From positions 3,893,802 to 3,957,801 of the forward strand of contig NW_006494789.1 in NCBI RefSeq assembly GCF_000471905.2: a stretch of DNA of 64,000 nt, in the 5' to 3' direction. Below the pieces are notes generated by a model. The model was not told the DNA's origin and searched no databases. It saw only the letters and a list, made by a program, of their open reading frames with translations. A program made the translations under genes and the position numbers. Source of the stretch: Amborella trichopoda (Eukaryota; Streptophyta; Magnoliopsida; Amborellales; Amborellaceae). Shown piece after piece: positions 11,313 to 22,019 of this stretch (positions are counted from its first letter, which is position 1; each line of letters opens with the position of its first letter).

Positions 11313-11330
11313 GCTTGGCGACTCCACTCA
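11313..11330 (+). promoter_or_regulatory. Primer binding site (element B)
   Basis: TGGCGACTCCACTCA at 11316-11330 starts 3 nt after the LTR end. The first ten bases are complementary to the 3' end of a plant tRNA-Arg as I recall it (...GGAGTCGCCA). That primer is known for Ogre/Tat elements. Element D has a mutated version (TTGATGACTCCACT). Confidence 0.65.
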
Positions 11331-11413
11331 GGACTTACTACCCCTTAGTCGAATCGATCTTGTTTGGCTAGTTTCTTCTTTTATTATCTGCTTTCATAAT
11401 CTCTTTACACTTT

Positions 11414-12222
11414 ATGGCTTGCAGTTTCTCTAACCCATTCGTCCGAATAGGGGATTTTCTTTTCCCCGCATTCACGACTGTCCCTATGGAACAAGTTCCT
11501 TCAACTTCGTTCCCAACCATCCTTTTGAGAAAAGACCCGTTGTCTAGCTCTCAGGTCTTAACTTGGACCGGTGTGAGGTGGGATTTAAAGGTCACTCACT
11601 CCCCGTCTCTTAGCTCTGATGGAACCTCCACCAAGGCACCCTGCATAGGTGACGCACATGCCACCACTCACAACATGCACCCACCCATTGGTAAGTCACT
11701 TGTCGATCATATTCTTGAGGTACACGGGAAGGCTGCCTAGTCCCTCTCTGCAAAAGGCAAGCAAGTTGCCATTGCTTTTGTGAGTCGCTACAAGGTTACC
11801 CCTCACATTCTTGCACCACCATGAGCATCAATCCCTAAAGGCTCGACACATCTAGGTGGAGACCTTTCAGCCTCTACCCGTCACATGCACCACAAGGCTC
11901 GTGGGTCACCCACTCGAGCCACACATTGAGGCAACCCTTATGTTACCTTGAGTCCGTGCCCAGGATCAATCCTTTCAAGGCCAGGTATATGCATCTCACT
12001 ACTCGGGTCAACGGGGTCATTGCACCAACCCGAGTACACATGAGACATACCCCTCGTCCTCCTACTCAGCACACACAACTGCACCTTATAAGGGACAGGT
12101 CTCCACTTGTTCTCTTACCGACAGTTGCTCGTAGTCCTCGGTCAACTAAGGCAAGATCACCCGCTCACCAGCTCGAGCCTGGGTTGACCCCCAGGTCTTA
12201 TGTGATCCTTCCTCAAGGCTCA
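11414..12222 (+). pseudogene. Leader ORF1 remnant (element B)
   Basis: Starts with an open stretch of 108 codons (11414-11740) whose first ~75 residues match the start of the leader ORF in element D (35484): RIGDFLFPAF against RIGDFLIPLF, then SSSQVLTWTGVR shared exactly. Later frames hold a basic, Pro/Ser/Thr/His-rich region (about 11926-12222) also seen in D. The ORF lies between the PBS and the expected gag position. Ogre-type elements are known for an extra ORF of unknown function in that position. It is interrupted by stops and ends at a deletion junction with 3' UTR repeats. Function unknown. Confidence 0.6.
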
Positions 12223-12224
12223 AC

Positions 12225-12470
12225 GCTAGCTGTATCTGTCGGTGCCCAACATCAGTTGTGTGCCAATGGCTAGCGCTGGCCGAGTCTGTCAACGCTTAGC
12301 ACCAATTGAGCTGGTCAATGCCTGGCGCCGGTTGTGTGCCAATGGCTAGCGCCGGCTGAGTCTGTCAACACTCAGCACCAATTTAGCTTGTCGATGCTCA
12401 GCACCGATTGAGCTTCTCAATACCCAACATCAACTGTGTTTGATAACGTCTAGCGCTGGCTGTGTTCGGA
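12225..12470. repeat. TR2 minisatellite (element B 3' UTR)
   Basis: Irregular 30-36 bp repeats with core GCTAGCGCTGGCTGAGTCTG and variants such as CTCAGCACCAATTGAGC. The same block type occurs next to PMD 5' UTR sequence in the other elements. Confidence 0.7.
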
Positions 12471-13091
12471 TCTATCACATGTGCCACAGATTCTACGTGT
12501 GACACCTTGAGCCCTGCTACGACAAATGACAACCGTCGCCACGTCCTTCTGCGCCGCCTAACACATAAGTAAATGACAACCATTGCCACATCCTTCTGCG
12601 CCACCTGACACATGAACGAGGTAACCATTCACCTTCTCTGCGATGGCCCACCTCCAACGACAGTTCGTTCCCTGACCCTTCGGCCTCCTGTTGGAAAACT
12701 TACTAAAATACCTTCTTGCGAAAATTCTCCCTGCTGCACTTCCCGCCTCTTCTACCCACAAAATACCACGACTGGAGTTCTCCTGTTTCCCGGTGAACTC
12801 CCTGAAAATTCCTGCAACTCCTCCTGTTCTAAAAAAACCCTTGACAATCTTACCGAAGTGTTCCCTGTGAGGCGTACCGGAACAATTGCTCTCTTGCCTT
12901 CCTGTAACTTCACAAGATCTCGAGAAGAGTTCTTATTTGCCAAAACCTACCATGCAAGAACTTCTGCCAGAATACTTGGATACTTGCCAAAACGTCTACT
13001 GGGCACCCTCTTCTCACCGCTAAAATTTTATTTAGGTTTTTACCTTTGGTGAAAAGGGAAGGAAAATGGGGTTTTACCCCCTTACATAGAC
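12470..13091 (-). promoter_or_regulatory. PMD promoter and 5' UTR remnant (element B)
   Basis: Reverse-strand counterpart of 8537-9100 in element A: a TATA-like TCTATGTAAG (13081-13091) and then GGGGGTAAAACCCCATTTTCC-like sequence read to lower coordinates. The PMD ORF it should serve has been deleted. It shows that B derives from a PMD-bearing element. Confidence 0.5.
12521..12615. repeat. Direct duplication of about 47 bp
   Basis: Two adjacent copies beginning AAATGACAACC and ending ACACAT, differing at a few positions (CGTCGCCACG against CATTGCCACA). They lie in the 5' UTR remnant of the deleted PMD gene. Confidence 0.75.
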
Positions 13092-13334
13092 CACACTACC
13101 CTCAAATGCCCCTCACAAATTGGAAATCCCAGCCGCACTCAAGAAAATCCAAACGATGATGAGTCAGGTCCGGCTTTGACTCGAAGCCCGAGGCAGCTCT
13201 CATTGTCACTTGTGAAATCCCAATGAACGGGCTGGACTAGGTCAAGCTTTGACCCGAGGCTTCGGTAAAATTTCATTTTCTGCCTCATCAAATTCCATGC
13301 AACACAGACCAGGACCAAGTCGAGCTCTGGTCAT

Positions 13335-13690
13335 GGCTCGAGTATCAATCCGTACTCAGCACCAGCTGAGTTCCAACAACCCTAGCGCCGATTGACTTAG
13401 CATTGGCTGTGTTCAAACAATATCATGGGTCGTTCACAGCGCCGACTGTGTATTTCACGAACCACAGTGCTGGCCAAGTGCTTGACAACTCAGCACCGGT
13501 TGCCTCTAAGAGATAACATAGAGTTAGCTATGTGTTTAGCAACTCAGTGTCAACCCCTTTTTTAATATAATGTCAGCTGACTGGTTAAAAAGCAGCTTTG
13601 GCCGTCTTCAGCGCCTGTTGCAAAGACTCATTGCTGACTGAGAACGCTCAAGAAAAATGGTTGCTGTACCTGACGCCGACTGTATTTTAA
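13335..13690. repeat. TR2 minisatellite, second block (element B)
   Basis: Irregular repeats of type CAGCGCCGACTGTG and CAGCACCGGTTG, degenerate. Inverted counterpart of 8095-8430 in element A. Confidence 0.55.
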
Positions 13691-13719
13691 GCAGCCTATG
13701 TCGAAGCCTTGAGTGTCCT

Positions 13720-14045
13720 ATCACTATCCCCATTGAGGCTGCACCTTGACTCTGACCTGTTATCCCCAGCAGAGTGAAACCTAGGCTGATCAAAATCAGG
13801 ATATGACTTCTCATCCCCAGTAGGAGAACCGCATTTCTACTACAAGTTATATCCTAGGTAGAGTTAGGTCATTCTTGCTGCTGCAACCCCCAATGGGTTG
13901 CCTCGTGCATATTTATTCTGGCCCATATTGTCACCTCTTCCCCAATAAGGTCAACTTTCCTATCTGGACCCCTCATTGTTCCTACCTATCTTATCCCCAG
14001 GGAGTCTGACTGCTGCTTACAAACGTATTCCCCATGAAGTCTCAC
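13720..14045. repeat. ATCCCCAGTGGAGTC-type degenerate repeats (element B)
   Basis: Inverted counterpart of the GACTCCACTGGGGAT repeats of element A. Cores such as TATCCCCAGNAGAGT recur every 30-60 bp. No coding potential seen. Confidence 0.5.
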
Positions 14046-14049
14046 TTAC

Positions 14050-15090
14050 ATGGCAACCCAAACTTTGGTCTGCGTTGCATGACCTTAAACTGCATGGTCC
14101 GAGCTGCATGACCTTAAACTGCACAGCCTTGGTTTAGTTCCACGACCTTAAACTACATGGTCCACGTTGAATGACCTTAAACTGCACGACCTTGGTCTAG
14201 TTGCAGACCTTAAACTGCATGGTCCGCACTGCATGACCTTAAACTGCACGGCCTCGGTCTAGTTGCATGACCTTAAACTGCGCGGCCTTGATCTAGATGC
14301 ACGACCTTAAATTGCATGGTCTGCGCTGTATGACCTTAAATTGCACGGCCTTGGTCTAGTTGCATGACCTTAAATTACATGGTCTGCTCTGCATGACCGT
14401 AAACTGCACGACCTTGGTCTAGTTGCACGACTTTAAACTGCATGGTCTGCGCTGCATGACCTTAAAGGGCACGGCCTTGGTCTAGTTGCACGACCTTAAA
14501 CTGCATGGTCCGTGCTGCATGACCTTAAACTATACGACCTTAGTCTAGTTGCACAACCTTAAACTGCGTGGTCTGAGCTGCATGACCTTAAACTGCACGA
14601 CATTTGTCTAGTTGCACCACCTTAACTGCATGGTCCTCGCTGCATGACCTTAAAACTGCACGACCTTAAACTGCATGGTCCATACAACCCTAGTCTAGTT
14701 GCATGACTCTAAAATTGCATGGTCCAAACTATATGACCATAAACTATAGCGGAGGTCTAGCTGCACGACCTAAAATTGCATGGTCCAAATTATACGACCC
14801 TGAATTGTAGCGTAGGTCTAGCTGCATGACCTTAAACTGCATGGTCTAAGCTATATGACTTTAAACCACATAGTATATGTCCTGGACACATGATGTTAAA
14901 AGGCTCCGTACTATGGTCCAAACTATATGACCTTAAACTGTAGCGAAGGACTAGTTGCACGACCATAAACCGTATGGTCTTAGTTGTATGACTTTAAACT
15001 ACGTAACCACTGTTCAACTGTACGACCTGAAACATCATGGTGCACGTCATGGCCGCATGACATTAAACTGTTTTGCGCAGGTCCTGGATG
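14050..15090. repeat. Tandem repeat TR1, 63-bp dimeric units (element B)
   Basis: In the core (about 14080-14640) the unit is about 63 bp and consists of two related halves, each carrying GCATGACCTTAAACTGCA. One half continues CGGCCTTGGTCTAGTTG, the other TGGTCCGCGCT. The flanks (14640-15090) are more degenerate. The motif is the reverse complement of element A's TTTAAGGTCATGCA motif, but the period and higher-order structure differ. Confidence 0.85.
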
Positions 15091-16760
15091 CATGACCTTA
15101 AAACGTGCCACCACATATGCGCATACACCTTTTACGTGTACCATCATGCACGTCTTCCCTAACCAACCCATTCGTGTGTGTGCACCATCTTCACTACCTC
15201 CTTAGTGAGTCCATTCCTTTCATCATCATTCCTCAGTTCATCTCACCCGTGCTGACAAAGCGACAAACCATCCCGCCACCTATACTCATCGTAAGCTAGT
15301 GGATCACTACTTTCCACACTTCACCACCTTTCACACATTATCCATCTGTCATAGGTAGCCTCATGCCATTTCCCCAAAAGTGAGCTAAAACTAGAATTCA
15401 CATCCTGAACGCATAACGTTAAAACGCTTTGCATAGGTCACGAAGGCATGACCTTAAACATGTCTTCACAATGAAATAACAAGCATGGTGTATACCTTAG
15501 TAAGGGAACTCTATGAGTAAAAATGACGGACAAGCATGGTCATAAAACCATGAGTAAAAGAGTTCCGTGAAAATAAAAAAAATGGGCACGGAGAAAACCC
15601 GTGAGGCATCATGAGTAAAAGTAGAAAATAAGGGTAGACATGGCCGTAACGTCGTTGGTAAAAGAACCCCAAATTAAAAGAAGTTGGTGAAAACCATCTC
15701 TAGGGCACCGCTTCCCAAGTTCAAGTGAAAATCCGCAAAAGGCCACTTTGACCGATAGATAGCTTGATGCAGTATTTGCCTTAACATACTGCTTCAGCCT
15801 TCACTCAAAAGAAGAAAAATCCATGGTGTCAATATACCAGGGCCCAAAAAATATGAGTTTCAAGGAAACGATTCTGACAGCGTGAGTCCATTCGCAAAAA
15901 GCACTCTAAGGATAGAAGATTCGCCAAGGCGGAAAGACAAGTCTCATGAGGAAGAACACTATTCTCACGACGTCACCTACACACTCTAAAAATGATAAAG
16001 ACCACTACGAAGGCAAGAAACTGACAAAGCCAGGGTGAACCTGCTAGAGACTACAGCTCGGGCCCAGACCTTTGGGACCGACTAACAAAATTCCCTCAAC
16101 TGGACCTGGAAGACGATACCTACAATGGTATTCTGATTGTCAAAAGCAAACCTGATGTAGCAGCAAACATCACCAACCAAAGGTTCTTCAACAAACAAAC
16201 AAGGAAATCATTTCGACAAACCAAAAGATGCCCCAAGAAGGCTAATTCAGCCATGACTTTGGACCTGCTATGTAACAAACTACACAGCAGTGGGTATGGG
16301 TGATTGTACCCAAAGCTGGGTACCTAGATAAACTGAGGTACCCTACCCTCCAAGGAGCAACTGGTGTAAGACACAGATAAACGCCAACCAAAGGATCTTT
16401 TGTTGTCTATCCAAGACGAAGAAACCCATACCAAATGGGAACAATGCCCTTCTAGATGGGCTTGATTCTAACTAACGAGGTCTGTACAAAATCCTCAGCT
16501 TCAGAATCACAAATAGTCCACACGGGGGTGAGGACTTCAACAAGATCCCTCAAAAAAGTCCCTTCTCCCCCTAAAGTCTCAACGGACAGACCCGCGAACA
16601 ATGCATCCCTACGTCTGAGCATCCTAGTTGCATCATTGTGTGAATCTCCTCGACGTTCACGTGGTCATGTGACTAGGATGAAAAAAGTAAAAGCCGAAGC
16701 AAATGTTTCAAATATAGTCCTTCTCGCTTCTCTCAAAGAACAACATTCGGTGGGGCAAGC
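15091..16760 (+). other. 3' UTR, non-repetitive part (element B)
   Basis: No coding region supported. Largely the inverted counterpart of 4636-6150 in element A and similar to 44760-45191 of element D. It ends at the LTR with ATTCGGTGGGGCAAGC (16745-16760), the candidate polypurine tract, although it is only modestly purine-rich. Confidence 0.55.
16749..16760 (+). promoter_or_regulatory. Candidate polypurine tract (element B)
   Basis: GGTGGGGCAAGC directly precedes the TG of LTR L3. Related sequences occupy the same place in A (reverse of 4636-4648) and, decayed, in D (45180-45191). It would prime plus-strand DNA synthesis. It is short and not purely purine, so the assignment rests on position. 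Confidence 0.4.
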
Positions 16761-18042
16761 TGTTTGAATGCATTATTCAACACCTTGGTCCCTGATGTCA
16801 AATAAGTAAGAAGCAGGTCAATGAAGCCTACAAAACAATGAAAATTCCAACAGTCTCAAAATTTCCCCAGAACTACTCAAGATCTTCATCAGTACTCCAA
16901 AAGGCCATCTGCCAAGTTTTATTGTGATCAGACATGTCTAAGGTAGAGCACACAAAGAAACAATTTCAGTAAAATTGGCCTCTAGCACCCTAAAATGGAC
17001 CTTGTAACTAAAGCTGTATTTTTGGTGCATTAAACAGCTGTGGGACCACCATCATTGGATTCGCCATGCTCGAAAACCCTTATGGTTCAAGTTTCAAGTT
17101 AATCGGGCACTCCAGGACAACGTTATGGGTAAAATACTGAAAAGGGGTCGGGTGCACACTATTCTTGTTTGGCCGCCCTGCATCAGAACACCATTAAGAG
17201 TGGCTGTTTTTACAGTCACGGATAGTCACTTTCGGGGCCTATATCTCACTCGTTCCAAGTCGGACTGCTCTCATGTTTGGTGAGCATACTCGTCTCATCA
17301 AGATGAGCGATTTGATATGTGGTATGCCCCATGACGACACCCGAGCAAGGAGAAAAACTAGAAAGAAATTGCTAATCCGTGAAGAAAGTTGTTGAAAATT
17401 CAGCAGCAACACGCCCCACTCCTGCGGCCAAATCATGACACTCACATACTCGATCGGCATGAAACTAACTGCATTATATGCGTAAGGTCCATGGCCATAT
17501 CTAGATCAAACCTCATGTACGATGAATAGTTTGATTTCACACATGAAGGTGTCAAAAGCTATTATAAATTTTGACTGCCGGATTTCAAGATTTCAGTCAA
17601 ATCTCAACACGATAAAATCTTCATCCGGACACGAAATCAAACTACATTTATTGCAATGTTATCGTGACGGCATGCTCAGTGTGATTCAACGAAGTAATTA
17701 TGAAGAAACATTAAGGAGCGAGCACTCAATCGATCCAAAGTTTTCAAGATTCATCTAAAATTTATAGCTTGAAGTTGGTGTCAAAACGATCGCCATGCCA
17801 AGCCCCACCAGAAAACATTTATCTTTCGATCAAATGGGCAACCGAACAACCCCAAATCAGTCATGAAAGACCACGCAAATTCTCGGGTAGCGACAGGGAC
17901 TGTTATGAAATTCAACACATTGTTAGGAGAGGGCAAAACAGTCCTTTTGCACCCATTTTTAGTATTTCTTTTAATTCAATTAAATTGTAATTTTCTTCAA
18001 TTTTAGCTACTTTTTGGGCATACCCCTATTTTTTAGCCCAAT

Positions 18043-18052
18043 TATATATAAA
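18043..18052 (+). promoter_or_regulatory. TATA box of LTR L3
   Basis: TATATATAAA followed by CAGGCACTTCCTCATTG. This stretch is conserved in L6 and L7 even where the TATA itself has decayed, supporting a promoter and transcription start region here. Confidence 0.7.
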
Positions 18053-18139
18053 CAGGCACTTCCTCATTGTAAAAAGGGAACAGATTCATTTTCTTAAATC
18101 AATCAATAAAGTTTTGGATTTTCTTGAGCTCATGAGTAT

Positions 18140-18400
18140 GTCTTGGAGAGAGAAGAAAAGGGTCGGTTCAGTAAGGTAACTTTTCTCTCCTCCCCACTCT
18201 CTCCTCCCTCTCTCTCTCTTCCCCTCTCTCTCCTCCCCTCTTTCCCTCTCCTCCCCTCTCCACCCTCTTTCTCTCTCCTCCCTTATTTTTCTCATCTTTA
18301 TCTATTTCTCTCTTCTTCTCATCGCTATCTCTCTTTCTCTCTCTTCTTCTCACCTTTATCTCTCTTTCCCTCCCTTCTCATCCCTATTTTCTATTTCTTT
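18140..18400 (+). repeat. (CT)n-rich microsatellite in LTR L3
   Basis: Pyrimidine tract (CTCTCTCC and CTTTCTCTC variants) immediately upstream of the hairpin array. The frames across it are compositional artefacts. Confidence 0.9.
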
Positions 18401-18409
18401 TTTGTTTTT

Positions 18410-19230
18410 CTAGCATAGTCAACAATGTCCAGCGTCGATTGTGGCCTCTCTCTCTTCTTCTGACACAGTTGGCGAAGCCTAGCACTGATTGCATCTTTTC
18501 TCTCTCCTCTGTATAACACAGTTAGTGAAGCCTAACCCCAACTGCATCTTTTCTCTCTCCTCTGTCTAATATAGTCGGCGAAGCTTAACGCCGACTGCAT
18601 CTTTTGTCTCTCCTCTGTCTGACAGTCGATGAAGCCTTGCACCGACTATGTCTTTTCTCTCTCCTCTGTCTGACACAGTCAGTGAAGCTTGGTGCCAACT
18701 ACGTCTTTTCTCTCTCTTTTGTCTAACATAGTCGATGAATCCTAGCGCCAACTGCATCTTTTCTCTCTCCACTTCTAACATTGTCGGTGAATCCTAGCAT
18801 CGACTATGTCTTTTCTCTTTCCTCTGTGTAACACAGTTGACGAAGCCTAGCATCAACCGCATCTTTTCTCTCTCCTTTGTCTAACACAGTCGGTGAAGCA
18901 TAGCTCCTACTGCATCTTATCTCTCTCCTCTGTCTAACAAGTTGATGATGCCTAACGCCGACTGCATCTTCTCTCTCTTCTTTGTCTATTACAGTTGGTG
19001 AAGCCTAGCACCGACTGCATCTTCTCTCTTCTCTGTCTAATACAGTCAGCGAAGCCTAACGCCGACTGTATCTTCTCTCTCTTATCTGTTTAGCATAGTA
19101 GGCAATGTCTAGTGCCAATTGTGCCTCTCTCTTTCCTCTCTTTTTAAAATACAGTGGGCAATGCTTATCACTACTCTATCTTCTTTCTCTTCTTCTTCCA
19201 ACGCAGCCTGCAATGCCTAGCGCTAATTGC
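18410..19230 (+). repeat. Hairpin minisatellite array in LTR L3
   Basis: About 15 units of 50-53 bp. Clear stem-loops occur at 18573-18596 (AGTCGGCG, AAGCTTAA, CGCCGACT: all eight pairs) and at 18992-19017 (CAGTTGGTG, AAGCCTAG, CACCGACTG: all nine with one G-U). One unit has TTGA opposite TCAA where others have TCGG opposite CCGA, a paired change. Most mismatches look like C-to-T or G-to-A decay. Confidence 0.85.
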
Positions 19231-20019
19231 ATCTTTCTCCCTTTTCTCTCATTTATTCTCTCGTTTCTCACACTCTTCTCTTCCTTTCTTCTCCCTTCTT
19301 CTCTTGTCTCACTTCTTATTCTTTCCTTATGACCTTCATTTTGTCATTCTTTCGTTTGATTAAGAGGGATCGAGATTAGCCTCTCATGGTTGTCCTGTCG
19401 TCTAACCATATTGTTGTTGTGCCAGAATTACTATGCTCGGTTTACATCCAGAACAGATTAACCATTGTGCCTAGCTAGTTAGTATTGTAATGACGTCTAG
19501 TAGTAATCCTGTGACCCAATTTGAGTTATCGAGGCCGTTTTACTACCACGTCAGGCCAATTATTCACCAGCTTAATCACTGCATTGATCTCCCCACTTAG
19601 TCGAATTCTTCTCTCCCCCATCTTTCTTCTCTTATTCTTCTCTTCTACTTTTGAATGCCCACGCTCGTGTACGTTCACCAAAGAGGAAAAGGTGAGGTCT
19701 GACCCACTTGTCTTATAACCATTGCCATATGTATGTGATTACAGAAAACAGAAGAATACAAGCCAAGGGAGGTGATTCCGAACCAGCTTTGTGACTTAGG
19801 GGCTTTCTTTGTGATCTAAGAGGGCGCCCACGCAAGCCAGCCCGAGTAAGTCCCAAACCCACCTTAAATTCCTCTGTCATCGATTGGTAATACTTGCCCT
19901 CGTTCTCGAACGAGGTTCCCGAGAGAGTGATCTCACAAAGTTTCGGGTCTCCCAAAAACTCGAGACACGTGCCACCCGATCCTCAAAGATCTGAAGGGCG
20001 AGATCGAGGCACCTAACCA

Positions 20020-20509
20020 TTGTTCTCAAAGAAAATCCTTACTGTCTCACAATGCACATGGTCAAAGTCAAGTCGTTGAAGAAATTTCTTAATTCATACA
20101 GCATCCTTGGCAGCCAAATAGCACACCACGTACTCTGCCTCCATAGTGGATAATTCTACGATATCCTGTTTCTTTGATTTTCAAGAATTTGTACCCCTTC
20201 CAAGCATGAACACATATCCAGATGTAAACTTTGCATCATCTGGATCTGTGAGATAGTTGTACTGATATATCTAAATACCCAAGCAGCTAAAAGAAACATG
20301 GGACTATAGAAGCTCCCCCTCAATTATTACACATACAACATATACATTCAAAACATTCTTTTGCAAATAACATGAGGTGGCATAACAAGTCTTATGCAAT
20401 ATGTAATTCAATACCCATTGGTTTCACAAAATGCAAAACCTTCATGAACCACAAAGGTTCAATCACACTAGCCATCTTGATAGTAAATCGATACAAACCA
20501 AGTTATCTA
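20020..20509 (-). pseudogene. Ty1/copia RNase H relic
   Basis: The minus strand from about 20280 to 20020 encodes a broken but recognisable copia RNase H: DPDDAKFTSGYVFMLGRGT, then SKKQDIVELSTMEAEYVV and LAAKDAV. These match the family pattern (DxxDxKSTSGYxFxLGGGxxSWxSKKQ...LSTxEAEY). In-frame stops replace two Trp-type positions, so it is dead. The remaining 20281-20509 holds no recognisable domain. It is sandwiched between the 3' ends of two oppositely oriented Tat-like LTRs (L3 and L4), so it is the older target DNA. Confidence 0.82.
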
Positions 20510-21319
20510 TGCTTAGGTACCTTAATCTCGCACTCCGGATTTGGATGATCGGGCGGCACGCGTCTCAGGTATTGGGGGAACTCGGGACTTTGATTTCTCA
20601 AAAACCTCTCCCAGGAGCGAGGGCAGGTGTACCAATCGATGAGAGAGGAATTTAAGGTGGTTTCGAGACTTACTCGAGCTGGCTCACGTGGGTGCCCTCT
20701 TAAATCACGAAGAAAGCCCACAGTCGAAAACTTGGTTCGAAATCGCTTCCCTTGGCTTGTATTCTCTTATTTCTGCAATCACACACATGGTTAATTTTGC
20801 GAGACAAGTGAGCCGAAAGAGACCCCACCTTGTCTTTGAGTGAATGTACACAGTCGTGCACCTCCAAAAGAAGAAAGGGGTAAGAAGAAGAAAGCGGTAG
20901 ATCAGAGGAATTTTGACTCGGTGGCGAGACTAACGCAATAGCTAGATCAACAAGTGATTACCCTAGCGTGGTAGCAAGATGGGCATGGTAACTAGACCAG
21001 CACAATAGAAATGCTATTAGACTCCAACGATCATCAGTCGGCTTGGCACAATGGCTAGCCTATTGTGGCAGCAAGGCGAAGTAACTAAGACCAGCTCAGC
21101 GACAATACTCCTAGACAACGAGACTATCATGACAATGTTTGTCTCAACCCCTCTTGGTCAAATAGGAGAGAGAAAAAGAAGAAGAGAGACATGCACAGTA
21201 CAACGTATGTCGTGCATGTGAGAAGAAGACAAGAGGAGCGATGAGGGAGAAAGGAAAAAGGGAGAGAATAAAGAGAGAAGGAAAAGCATGAAGAAGAAAG
21301 AGACAGAAGTGAGTAGGGG

Positions 21320-21830
21320 ATCATGAACAGCGATGAGCTTTCATCGTCGATGTGAGGGGAAGAAGAAGAGAGGGAGTACATGGGCAGCAATATGCTTCCA
21401 TCATCCATGTCAGAGGAAGAAGAAGTGAGAGAAGACTTGGGCGGCGATGTGCTTCCGTAGTCCGTGTCAGATGAAGCAAAAGAGAGAGAAGACATGGGCA
21501 GCGATGTGCTTTCACCGTCCATGTTATATGAGGAAGAGGAGAGAGAAGACATGGGCAATGATTTGCTTATGCCGTCCGTGTTAGATGAGGAAGAAGAGAG
21601 ATAAGACATGGGCGGTGATGTGCTTATGCCATCCATGTCAGATGAAGAAGAAGAGAGAGAAGACATGGGTAGCGATGTGCTTTCACTGTTCATGTCAGAG
21701 AATTGGAGGAGAGAGAAAACATGAGCGATGGTGTGTTTCTGTCATCCATGATAGATGATTACGAAGAGAGAAAAAGCATAGGCGCTGGTGTGCTTCCACT
21801 ATCCATGACAAAAGGGAAGACAAGGAGACT
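21320..21830 (-). repeat. 60-bp hairpin minisatellite in LTR L4
   Basis: Units of about 60 bp (plus strand core GACATGGGCAGCGATGTGCT). In LTR orientation ACATGGACGGTG and CGCTGCCCATGT flank a 9-nt loop (21492-21524) and pair at 11 of 12 positions with G-U. Because 60 is a multiple of 3, a 188-codon Ser/Asp-rich frame is open on the minus strand across the array; I do not regard it as a gene. The array occupies the same LTR position as the unrelated CAGTCGG array of other copies. Confidence 0.8.
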
Positions 21831-22019
21831 TTGATAGAGGCTCGGCCCGCCACTCAGGTTAAGGGTGGGCTCATTGATCGTGTCTTTGAAGTAAGAAGAC
21901 AACATGTTAGGCAATAGACTTCGCCATGCATGAATAGGGAAGAAGGAGAGAAAATAGAGTGAGTAGGAAAGAGAAGAGAGAGAAAGGAAAGGTAAAGAAA
22001 AAGAAGGAAAGTGGATAAA

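Larger units (their letters stand above)
9610..20019 (+). mobile_element. Element B: LARD-like deletion derivative of the Tat-like family
   Basis: Plus-oriented element with a 5'-truncated 5' LTR (9610-11312), PBS (11313-11330), leader ORF1 remnant (11414-12222), 3' UTR (about 12225-16760) and complete 3' LTR (16761-20019). Gag, pol and the PMD ORF are absent. Leader sequence passes directly into 3' UTR repeats at about 12222, so a large internal deletion is inferred. The PMD promoter and 5' UTR survive inverted at 12470-13091. The 3' flank begins TTGTT; the 5' flank is lost, so no target duplication can be checked. Confidence 0.75.
16761..20019 (+). repeat. LTR L3, complete 3' LTR of element B
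   Basis: Complete 3259-bp LTR from TGTTTGAATGC to GAGGCACCTAACCA. Contains TATATATAA (18043-18052), a CT microsatellite (18140-18400), a hairpin array (18410-19230) and a conserved 3' segment with TTCGAACGAGGTTCCCGAGAG near 19900-19925. It is one of the clearest full-length copies. Confidence 0.9.

Noticed and set aside
11316-11330. Possible tRNA gene fragment
   Set aside because: Only a short complement to a tRNA 3' end directly after an LTR: a primer binding site, not a tRNA gene. No cloverleaf found anywhere in the window.
12612-13052. 146-codon frame in element B
   Set aside because: It lies in the inverted PMD 5' UTR remnant, runs opposite to that transcript and lacks a match in other copies.
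21127-21693. 188-codon Ser/Asp-rich frame on the minus strand
   Set aside because: It tracks a 60-bp minisatellite whose period is a multiple of three, then runs into CT-rich LTR sequence. No domain and no counterpart in other LTRs.
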